Below, piece after piece: positions 1-4,811 of a stretch of DNA of 5,094 bases. Under the pieces are notes generated by a model. It searched no databases, was not told the origin of the DNA, and was given only the letters and a program-made list of their open reading frames with translations. The DNA is from Cyanobacteria bacterium Co-bin13 (lineage in GTDB: Bacteria > Cyanobacteriota > Cyanobacteriia > Phormidesmidales > Phormidesmidaceae), in NCBI GenBank assembly GCA_014534385.1, contig JACVRP010000294.1, forward strand, positions 1 to 5,094. Direction: 5' to 3'. Numbering within the stretch: the first letter of the stretch is position 1; each line of letters begins with the position of its first letter. The translations under genes and the position numbers were made by a program.

Positions 1-24
1 GTACCACGGATTGACCTCTGGTAG

Positions 25-44
25 GGGCGCAGCGGCCTGCGCCC
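25..44. repeat. Short hairpin repeat (REP-like)
   Basis: GGGCGCAG at 25-32 and CTGCGCCC at 37-44 are perfect 8-bp inverted arms around the loop CGGC. The preceding GTAGG (21-25) gives the unit the look of the GTAGGGGCGCA-type intergenic repeats I know from cyanobacterial genomes. That family assignment is from memory and was not searched. No U-run follows on the plus strand, so I do not call a terminator. Confidence 0.6.
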
Positions 45-75
45 AATGTAGCCGCTGCAGCCTTAATTCAGATTA

Positions 76-107
76 GTAGGATGGGCAAAGCAGAGCGTGC
101 CCATCAC
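76..107 (+). repeat. 32-bp REP-like repeat, left copy of an inverted pair
   Basis: The unit runs from GTAGGATGGGCA to TGCCCATCAC. Its arms GATGGGCA (80-87) and TGCCCATC (98-105) are complementary, so it can fold as an 8-bp hairpin. Its reverse complement occurs at 811-842 with one mismatch in 32 bases, and identity stops at the same base on both sides, which defines discrete element ends. Right after it, CATCACAGC is present twice in tandem (102-119). Such GTAGGATGGGCA elements are dispersed in many bacterial genomes (recalled, not searched). The element supplies the ATG at 81, which argues against that ATG being a real start. Confidence 0.75.
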
Positions 108-197
108 AGCCATCACAGCTCTTTTGGTGCAGACCCGTTTGCATCGCGCTTCAAAGAAAAGGGACATAGAAAGGCAGGGGAACCGAGAAGTTCAGGC

Positions 198-239
198 TTG
201 ACTCTTAGAGTCAGATCCACTAGTTTCAGTACTTATAGC
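198..239 (+). promoter_or_regulatory. Possible promoter/operator upstream of the leader RNA
   Basis: TTGACT at 198-203 resembles a -35 box. Seventeen bases later comes TAGTTT (221-226), a poor -10 match. A better -10-like TATAGC lies at 234-239, without a -35 box at normal distance, and would start RNA near 246, just ahead of the structured RNA stem that begins at 259. TGACTCTTAGAGTCA at 199-213 is a perfect odd palindrome with 7-bp arms and overlaps the -35-like box, which suits an operator. The promoter assignment is weak; the palindrome itself is seen directly. Confidence 0.35.
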
Positions 240-258
240 TGTGTGCGTGCAGCTTGTC

Positions 259-420
259 TCTCCCAAAAATTTGGCGGTGCCGGAAGTTGTTACCACCAAC
301 AACCGACACCTGACCCCCGAAGACAGAAGCACCTGTCGCGGAGGCTAGAGGTGATCTTAGTAGATCACGCCGCTGGCCGCCCCGATTTGTTATGTCTGGG
401 GCGGCCAAATTTTTGGGGGG
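259..420 (+). ncRNA. Candidate structured leader RNA (multi-hairpin, closed by a terminal stem)
   Basis: Closing stem: 262-275 pairs with 404-417 in 14 Watson-Crick pairs, and 259-261 with 418-420 adds one C-G and two U-G pairs. The wobbles favour the plus strand as the RNA strand. Inside lie four local hairpins. A pairs 276-279/307-310, 281-282/304-305 and 286-291/298-303. B pairs 314-315/343-344, 317-319/339-341 and 322-326/333-337. C pairs 351-357/362-368. D pairs 374-383/398-407 and is followed by UUUUU. The closing stem and the base of hairpin D compete for 404-407, and the closing stem also covers the U-tract, an arrangement seen in switching leaders. The RNA lies upstream of, and in the same direction as, the 95-residue gene. 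I do not recognise a known class: it lacks the marks I know of cobalamin or glutamine riboswitches, SRP RNA, tmRNA and RNase P RNA. It could be a riboswitch or attenuator, a free small RNA, or a small inverted-repeat mobile element. Pairings were found by eye. Confidence 0.5.
374..414 (+). terminator. Intrinsic terminator-like hairpin within the leader
   Basis: TGGCCGCCCC (374-383) and GGGGCGGCCA (398-407) form a perfect 10-bp GC-rich stem with a 14-base loop. Two A residues and then TTTTT (410-414) follow. It points with the downstream gene and lies 41 bases before its start codon, so if active it would end leader transcripts before the gene or give a free RNA of about 170 nt. The large loop and the run of G after the U-tract are less than ideal. 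Confidence 0.55.
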
Positions 421-441
421 TTACCTACCCACTCAATACCT

Positions 442-453
442 GGAGGAACCTCC
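442..453 (+). promoter_or_regulatory. Shine-Dalgarno sequence in a self-sequestering hairpin
   Basis: GGAGG (442-446) is a strong ribosome binding site nine bases before the ATG at 456 and decides that start. It is followed at once by its complement: GGAG (442-445) pairs with CUCC (450-453) around a GAAC loop. A second GGAGG at 340-344, in the 3' arm of leader hairpin B, is an alternative partner for CCUCC (449-453). This layout could allow control of translation, which is inference. Confidence 0.5.
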
Positions 454-455
454 CA

Positions 456-743
456 ATGATTTATCTTCCCTATCTGGGGTCGCCCGCTGACAGCGAGGCG
501 GCTCAGCCGGTGGTGCTCGGTTCGCCCATGCGGGTGCCGGGGCGGGAGCCGCTGCGCCATATTTTGGTGGGCTCTCGCGATGGTGTAAACCAGGCGGTGC
601 AGCAGCTCCATGCGCTCACCTACGCCGAGCAGTTTCAGTGGAGCCAGCCCATCGTTGTGCCTGAAGCGGGCATTACGATTACCCCGGCGCAAGGGGAGGT
701 GCTGCGTTACCTGGTTCGCTGGCAGCTGAGCCAGCAAAGCTAA
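456..743 (+). CDS. Small protein of unknown function (95 residues)
   Basis: I do not recognise a function. The core at residues 32-60 (PLRHILVGS, then VNQAVQQLHALTYAEQ) followed by WSQPI and, near the end, GEVLRYLVRW resembles small hypothetical proteins I recall from cyanobacteria that start with an R-H-I-L-x-G-S block. No signal peptide, membrane segment or catalytic motif is visible. The protein is probably soluble, and the first 30 residues look like a flexible lead. The start at 456 was chosen for its GGAGG nine bases upstream. An in-frame GTG at 351, six bases after another GGAGG (340-344), would add 35 residues, but it lies in the hairpin-rich leader and encodes nothing familiar. The ATG at 81 is inside a dispersed repeat. 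The gene stands alone, bracketed by inverted hairpin repeats, with a structured leader upstream and a repeat hairpin 11 bases after its stop. Confidence 0.7.
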   Translation: MIYLPYLGSPADSEAAQPVVLGSPMRVPGREPLRHILVGSRDGVNQAVQQLHALTYAEQFQWSQPIVVPEAGITITPAQGEVLRYLVRWQLSQQS

Positions 744-753
744 ATCAGTCGGG

Positions 754-787
754 TTTGGTGCGTTATGCGCTGCGATGACGCACCAAA
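754..787. repeat. Hairpin repeat just after the small gene
   Basis: TTTGGTGCGT (754-763) and ACGCACCAAA (778-787) are perfect 10-bp inverted arms. Three more pairs, one of them U-G, extend the stem to an 8-base loop (GCGCTGCG). Lying 11 bases after the stop codon, it may protect or end the upstream mRNA, but no U-tract follows. The GGTGCGTTA...ACGCACC layout resembles another dispersed bacterial repeat that I recall but did not search for. Confidence 0.6.
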
Positions 788-810
788 TCGCAGCAGTTGG
801 CCGCTATGTC

Positions 811-842
811 GTGATGGGCACGCTTTGCTTTGCCCATCCTAC
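811..842 (-). repeat. 32-bp REP-like repeat, right copy of an inverted pair
   Basis: This is the reverse complement of 76-107 with a single difference (the interior reads CAAAGC instead of CAGAGC when put on the same strand). GATGGGCA (813-820) and TGCCCATC (831-838) form its own hairpin. With its partner it flanks about 700 bases that hold the leader RNA and the small gene. Confidence 0.75.
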
Positions 843-956
843 GAAACATATTTGCTATTGGCCTGCTGCCGGGGCTGCTCTACAGCAAGGTATAGGGAGA
901 GCTGCCCTCAAACTCAGCCTTAGGAGTGTGGGTGGGGTTATCCCAGATGTCCTAAC

Positions 957-974
957 GTGATGCCTTGAGATCAC
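957..974. promoter_or_regulatory. Candidate operator directly before the XRE gene
   Basis: GTGAT (957-961) and ATCAC (970-974) form an 18-bp dyad, GTGAT-N8-ATCAC, ending seven bases before the XRE start codon. That position suits an autoregulatory operator for the DNA-binding protein encoded next. An 18-bp dyad with the same ends, GTGATCTTAGTAGATCAC, lies at 351-368, and the two agree at 12 of 18 positions. Part of that identity is imposed by the palindromic arms, and the 351-368 copy may instead be RNA hairpin C. No clear promoter is seen in 843-956; TATAGG at 891-896 is the only -10-like box. Confidence 0.35.
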
Positions 975-981
975 ATTAGCG

Positions 982-1230
982 ATGACCACCACAAATTCCG
1001 TGCAAACTACGTATCTGGTAAGAGGCCTCCGACAGCATCTCAACCTGTCTCAGGAGAAGTTTGCGGCTAAATTGGGAGTTTCCTTTAAAACTGTCAATCG
1101 CTGGGAGAAGGGGCACAGCGAGCCCTCTCCTATGGCACTAAAGCTGATTGAAGATCTGCTAGAAACCTTGGGCGAACCCGGCCAAGACCTCCTAAATCAA
1201 TATGGGCTAAAGGCAAACTCTGATGTCTGA
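982..1230 (+). CDS. XRE-family helix-turn-helix DNA-binding protein (82 residues)
   Basis: This is a predicted cytoplasmic transcription regulator of the Cro/C1 (XRE) type. Helix 1 spans about residues 11-20, LSQEKFAAKLGV (22-33) is helix 2 and its turn, and SFKTVNRWEKG (34-44) is the recognition helix. The SEPSP stretch and a helix at about 51-63 (MALKLIEDLLETLG) complete the five-helix domain. Only some 18 residues follow, so there is no ligand-binding or receiver domain. ATG 982 is the first possible start after an in-frame stop at 958-960. No good Shine-Dalgarno sequence precedes it, which is common in cyanobacteria. The stop overlaps the start of the histidine kinase gene by 8 bases, implying co-transcription and coupled translation. 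An antitoxin role is possible for a protein of this type, but no toxin gene is adjacent. The target is unknown; the dyad at 957-974 suggests self-control. Confidence 0.9.
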   Translation: MTTTNSVQTTYLVRGLRQHLNLSQEKFAAKLGVSFKTVNRWEKGHSEPSPMALKLIEDLLETLGEPGQDLLNQYGLKANSDV

Positions 1231-4200
1231 AGCGGTTTCCCCTGTACGGCTAGACGACGTTCTGATTACGGCAGAGTTGGCGACTAGATCGTCTAAAGCC
1301 CCTAACTTACAGGCTGAAATTCAAGCGCTCCACACTCTGACACGGCAGCTAGCAGAGCAATGTCAAACAATGCTCAAAACTCTGGTGACAATCGCCAAAG
1401 ACCTCTGCCAGGCAGGAACTGCTGGAGTCAGCTTACTAGAAACCACCCCAGAGGGAGAAGAGATCTTTCGCTGGGCGGCGTTTTGCGGTGCGTTAGAAAC
1501 AAGCGGGCAGGAGACAACCCCCAGACACTTCAGCCCCTGTGGCACCTGCTTAGATTGCCAAACGCCACAGCTCTATACCTATCCTGACCGGTATTTTACT
1601 TATCTCCAGAAGATACATCCGAGGATTACTGAGAGCTTAGTAATTCCGTTGATGGGTGCCGATGGGCCCTTAGGGGCCATCTGGATTGTGTCTCATGACG
1701 AGGGGCGACGGTTTGATGCCGAAGACGTGCGGGTGCTGACCAGCCTGGCCGATTTTACGGCGGCGGCGCTGCAAAGCATTCATTTACGCCAGTCTGTTGA
1801 CCTGGCCTGGCAGCAAGAGCAGGCGGCCCGTCAAGAAGCGGCAGAGACCCGGCAAGCCTTAGACGAAGCGGCGCAGCGAGCCGTTGACATTTTAGAAAGC
1901 ATTACCGATGCCTTTGTCTGCGTCGATTACGAGTGGCAAATTACCTACGTCAACCAGGAAGCTGCCCGGTTAACTAAACTGCGGCCAGAGAAGATGGTTG
2001 GCAAGACGCGCCAGGCGCTAGCGCCCTGGGCCATCGGTACGGTGATTGAACAGGTGTATCAGCGCACCGTGGCAGAGGAGTTTGTAGGGCACTTTGAGGT
2101 CTTTGATGAATCTTTGAGGCTATGGTTAGAAATCCATGCCTATCCCTGTGAGGTCGGTTTTAGCATTTATTTTCGAGACATTACTCAGCGCAAGCGCAGC
2201 GAGGCCAAACGCCAGCAGGTAGAGCTTGCCCTCCAGGAGAGCGACTCGCGTTTTCGCCTGATTGTTGAAAGTGCTAAAGACTATGCCATCTTTACGCTTG
2301 ACCTAAATGGCATCATCACCAGCTGGAACTCTGGGGCGGAACGGCTGCTCGGCTACCAGGAAGCAGAGGCGATCGGCTATCACAGCCGCGTTATCTTTAC
2401 CCCAGAAGACAACGAGCGCGACCAGGCTGAGGAGGAGATCCAGACTGCGCTCACCCAGGGGCGAGCACAGGATGAACGCTGGCACCTGCGCAAAGATGGC
2501 AGCCGCTTCTTTGCTAGCGGCCTGATGACGCGGCTACAGGATGAAGCTGGCAACCTGAAAGGCCTGGTCAAAATTCTGCGAGATGTGACTGAGTCGCAGC
2601 GGGCAGCGGAGCGAGAGCAGTTTTTGTTAGAAGCCAGTGCCGTTTTGGCAGGGTCGATTGACTACAAAACTACGCTGTTTAACATTGCTCGTTTGGCCGT
2701 GCCATTTTTGGGTGACTTTTGCTTCTTCGATATTATCAATGCCAATCACCAGGTCGAGCGGGCAGCTTGGCACCACGGCGATCCGGGAAAGTGGACCTGG
2801 TTTGATCAGCTGCAGCGCTCTGTGCCGCCCCAAAGTCGGGACAGCCACCCCATTGAACAGGTTTTGACCAGCGGGCAGGCTCACTTTGCCCCTCAAGTGA
2901 CGGAGGCGTGGCTGCAGGAGAACGAGGTGAGCGATGACCTGGTGCAGTTTGTGCGGCAGGCTGGGGTGCGATCGCAAATCACCGTCCCCCTCATTGCCCA
3001 TGCCCGGCAGCTGGGGGCGTTAACGGTTTGCCTGGCTACCACCTCAGATCGCCACTACACCCAGGCCGACCTGACCCTGGCGCAGGAGTTGGGCCACCGC
3101 GCCGCCCTGGCCCTAGACAGCGCCCTGCTCTACCAGCAGGCCCAGGAAGTCAACCGGATGAAAGATGAGTTTTTGGCGGTGCTGTCGCACGAGCTGCGAT
3201 CGCCGCTCAACCCCATTTTGGGCTGGGTCAAGCTGATTCAAAAGGGCAACTTAGACGCCGCCAAAACCACCAAAGCCTGGGCCACCATTGAGCGCAATGC
3301 CAAGCTGCAGGCCCAGCTGGTGGAAGACTTGCTCGATATCTCCCGCATTTTGCGCGGCAAGCTCAGCCTGGATGTGAGCCCGGTCAACCTGACAGAAGTC
3401 GTGCAGTCGGCCATCGAAACCGTGCAGCTAGCCGCCCAAAGCAAAACCATTGCCCTAGAAGCCACCCTAGATGCGCCAATTTTGCCTGTGTTGGGAGATG
3501 CCACTCGCCTGCAGCAAACCGCCTGGAACCTGCTGTCTAATGCGGTTAAATTCACGCCAGCCGGAGGCCAAATTGAGGTAAAGCTGTCATGGGTGACGGG
3601 CCGCAGCGCCGAGGCAGAGAAAGCTGGAGCCCATCACGAAGAAGCGCTGCCCCTTGATCAGTTCGCTCAACTTACCGTAAGCGATACGGGCAAAGGCATC
3701 TCTGCCGACTTTTTGCCCCACGTGTTTGACTACTTTCGTCAGGCAGACAGCGCCACCACGCGCCAGTTTGGCGGGCTGGGGCTGGGGCTGGCCATCACCC
3801 GTCAGATCGTCGAGGCGCATGGGGGCACAGTGCGGGCCGAAAGCCCCGGCGAAGAGCAGGGAGCCACCTTTACCGTCAAGCTGCCGCTTGCGCCCGCTCA
3901 AAGCCATCACCTTCAGAGCATTCACTCTGTAGCCGGAAACTTCAACCTACAAAACACCCAGATCCTGGTCGTAGACGATGAACCCGATGCGCTAGAGGTC
4001 GCCGCTTTTTCGCTGCAGCAGGCCGGGGCCAACATTCTCACAGCCAGGTCTGCCTCAGAAGCACTAGACCTATTAACCCAATCTTGCCCAGACATTTTGC
4101 TCAGCGATATTGGTATGCCCCACCAAGATGGCTATACGCTGATGCGGCAGATCAGACGGCTGCCGCCCGAACAGGGCGGGCAAATTCCTGCGATCGCACT

Positions 4201-4360
4201 GACCGCCTACGCTGGCGAAGTTGACCATCAGCAGGCTATGGCGGCAGGCTTTCAGCGGCATCTTTCTAAGCCGGTTGAGCCAGAGGCGTTAATTAGGGCC
4301 ATTGCTGAGCTGATGCAGCAGAATCCGCCTCAAAAACCAGGCACAAGCGCTGCAGAATGA
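1223..4360 (+). CDS. Soluble hybrid sensor histidine kinase, GAF-PAS-PAS-GAF-HisKA-HATPase-REC (1045 residues)
   Basis: The protein autophosphorylates a histidine in response to an unknown signal and can pass the phosphate to its own receiver. Domains by residue: GAF about 45-188; coiled-coil linker 190-220 (Gln/Glu/Ala-rich); PAS about 221-322 ending in YFRDITQRKRSE; PAS with PAC about 341-460 (FRLIVESAKDYAIFTLD, then GLVKILRDVTE); second GAF about 465-636; HisKA about 645-710 with H-box SHELRSPL and phospho-acceptor H656; HATPase_c about 755-890 with N-box N773, DTGKGI (D821) and GGLGLGLAI (850-858); and a receiver 912-1030 with acidic D918/D919, phospho-acceptor D962, T994 and K1016. All catalytic residues are present, so both kinase and receiver should be active. 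There are no membrane segments, which indicates cytosolic sensing. The first GAF has C106, C109 and C112 spaced Cx2Cx2C, but no Cys-His bilin anchor is seen. Start ATG 1223 has AAAGG nine bases upstream and overlaps the XRE stop. No DNA-binding domain is present. Its signal and any downstream partner are unknown. Confidence 0.95.
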   Translation: MSEAVSPVRLDDVLITAELATRSSKAPNLQAEIQALHTLTRQLAEQCQTMLKTLVTIAKDLCQAGTAGVSLLETTPEGEEIFRWAAFCGALETSGQETTPRHFSPCGTCLDCQTPQLYTYPDRYFTYLQKIHPRITESLVIPLMGADGPLGAIWIVSHDEGRRFDAEDVRVLTSLADFTAAALQSIHLRQSVDLAWQQEQAARQEAAETRQALDEAAQRAVDILESITDAFVCVDYEWQITYVNQEAARLTKLRPEKMVGKTRQALAPWAIGTVIEQVYQRTVAEEFVGHFEVFDESLRLWLEIHAYPCEVGFSIYFRDITQRKRSEAKRQQVELALQESDSRFRLIVESAKDYAIFTLDLNGIITSWNSGAERLLGYQEAEAIGYHSRVIFTPEDNERDQAEEEIQTALTQGRAQDERWHLRKDGSRFFASGLMTRLQDEAGNLKGLVKILRDVTESQRAAEREQFLLEASAVLAGSIDYKTTLFNIARLAVPFLGDFCFFDIINANHQVERAAWHHGDPGKWTWFDQLQRSVPPQSRDSHPIEQVLTSGQAHFAPQVTEAWLQENEVSDDLVQFVRQAGVRSQITVPLIAHARQLGALTVCLATTSDRHYTQADLTLAQELGHRAALALDSALLYQQAQEVNRMKDEFLAVLSHELRSPLNPILGWVKLIQKGNLDAAKTTKAWATIERNAKLQAQLVEDLLDISRILRGKLSLDVSPVNLTEVVQSAIETVQLAAQSKTIALEATLDAPILPVLGDATRLQQTAWNLLSNAVKFTPAGGQIEVKLSWVTGRSAEAEKAGAHHEEALPLDQFAQLTVSDTGKGISADFLPHVFDYFRQADSATTRQFGGLGLGLAITRQIVEAHGGTVRAESPGEEQGATFTVKLPLAPAQSHHLQSIHSVAGNFNLQNTQILVVDDEPDALEVAAFSLQQAGANILTARSASEALDLLTQSCPDILLSDIGMPHQDGYTLMRQIRRLPPEQGGQIPAIALTAYAGEVDHQQAMAAGFQRHLSKPVEPEALIRAIAELMQQNPPQKPGTSAAE
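2968..2975. repeat. HIP1 octamer GCGATCGC
   Basis: A highly iterated palindrome typical of cyanobacterial genomes, here inside the kinase gene. It was used as a lineage marker. Confidence 0.85.
3196..3203. repeat. HIP1 octamer GCGATCGC
   Basis: Second copy, at the codons just after the kinase H-box histidine (the ELRSPL segment). Confidence 0.85.
4190..4197. repeat. HIP1 octamer GCGATCGC
   Basis: Third copy, in the receiver domain of the kinase. Near-matches with one changed base occur around 2369 and 4568. Confidence 0.85.
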
Positions 4361-4745
4361 CCTTGAGCTGCTGCCCGTCTTCTAAGTAGGTCACGTATTC
4401 GTTTTCACCCACCTGGACGTCTTGGCCTTCGAGATCGGCTCCGTACCCTTCGGCAATGATGAGAATTGGTGTTTGACCGTCAAACTCTAAGCTTTGGCGA
4501 ACCTGTCTGCCGAGATCAAGCAGCCACTCAATCGATTGGCCGCACTGGTTTAGCAAAATTAGGTCAAAGCGATCGTATCCTGCCCGAAGTCGCTGGACAA
4601 TGTCGGCCTCATCAATGGCCACAATTAGCTGATAGCCCCAGGTTTGCAGGTTGTACTTGAGCAAAGGGCGAACGATATCATCCGGCTCAAAAACAAAAAT
4701 AGAACAGTTGAGTCTGTCTCCCGATTCGTTTTTTTGGCTCAGCAT
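4293..4745 (-). CDS. Degenerate (pseudo-)receiver protein, response-regulator-like (150 residues)
   Basis: The protein has the layout of a single CheY-like receiver. Strand 1 with an acidic pocket is IFVFEPDD (16-23; E20, D22, D23). FDLILLN (60-66) is strand 3, where the phospho-acceptor Asp should be, but residue 66 is Asn. TPILIIAEG (92-100) is strand 4 and lacks the usual Thr/Ser. The YVTYLEDGQQL region (117-127) has no conserved Lys-Pro. It is therefore probably not phosphorylated on the normal Asp and may act through protein contacts; this is inference. No DNA-binding domain follows. The ATG at 4745 has only a distant GAGG about 11 bases upstream. It lies 66 bases after the Crp/Fnr-type gene on the same strand, so an operon is likely. 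Its last 22 codons overlap the last 22 codons of the hybrid kinase gene on the other strand, and this tail (after LQRLC) looks unlike a conserved receiver end. Confidence 0.75.
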   Translation of the reverse strand: MLSQKNESGDRLNCSIFVFEPDDIVRPLLKYNLQTWGYQLIVAIDEADIVQRLRAGYDRFDLILLNQCGQSIEWLLDLGRQVRQSLEFDGQTPILIIAEGYGADLEGQDVQVGENEYVTYLEDGQQLKVILQRLCLVFEADSAASAQQWP

Positions 4746-4811
4746 AAGGGGTGAAACCTCATGAGAAAACAGCCCGGTATTGCACTGACGCTGACAAAAA
4801 TTGCTGACTCT

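Larger units (their letters stand above)
1..455. other. 455-base stretch without a convincing gene
   Basis: The frame of the downstream small gene stays open back to an ATG at 81, but that ATG lies inside a dispersed hairpin repeat, and the translation of 81-455 is rich in Arg, Ser and His with no recognisable domain. I therefore treat this stretch as non-coding. It holds two hairpin repeats (25-44 and 76-107), a 9-base tandem duplication at 101-119 at the edge of the second repeat, a 15-bp palindrome with weak promoter-like boxes (198-239), and a multi-hairpin RNA candidate (259-420) leading to the ribosome binding site at 442-446. Confidence 0.7.

Noticed and set aside
241..420. Group II intron (GTGTGCG at 241) or 6S RNA
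   Set aside because: There is no domain V-like hairpin or reverse transcriptase, and the fold seen is a multi-branch of local hairpins rather than the long rod with central bubble of 6S RNA.
259..420. A MITE with 14-17 bp terminal inverted repeats
   Set aside because: No target-site duplication is visible at either end (the flanks differ) and the internal hairpins are better explained by RNA structure. A genome copy count could overturn this.
81..455. Extension of the small gene back to the ATG at 81
   Set aside because: The ATG lies in a dispersed 32-bp repeat. The translation is Arg/Ser/His-rich without any domain, and the region is dominated by inverted repeats, while 456 has a strong Shine-Dalgarno sequence.
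390..737. Open frame of 115 codons on the minus strand opposite the small gene
   Set aside because: It mirrors the plus-strand gene, has no ribosome site evidence and no protein-like pattern.
754..787. Rho-independent terminator after the small gene
   Set aside because: The stem is strong but no U-tract follows on either useful side; it fits a dispersed hairpin repeat better.
921..960. Tiny open frame from a GTG near 928 after AGGAG
   Set aside because: It has ten codons only, the spacing to the AGGAG is too short, and there is no sign of conservation.
1355..1786. Cyanobacteriochrome-type bilin-binding GAF
   Set aside because: The Cys-His anchor expected in the GAF helix is absent; the cysteines sit in the SPCG loop instead.
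3587..3925. Minus-strand open frames inside the kinase gene (also near 2627-3001 and 3238-3555)
   Set aside because: They lie opposite the well-supported HisKA, HATPase and GAF coding sequence and show no domains; GC-rich third positions explain them.
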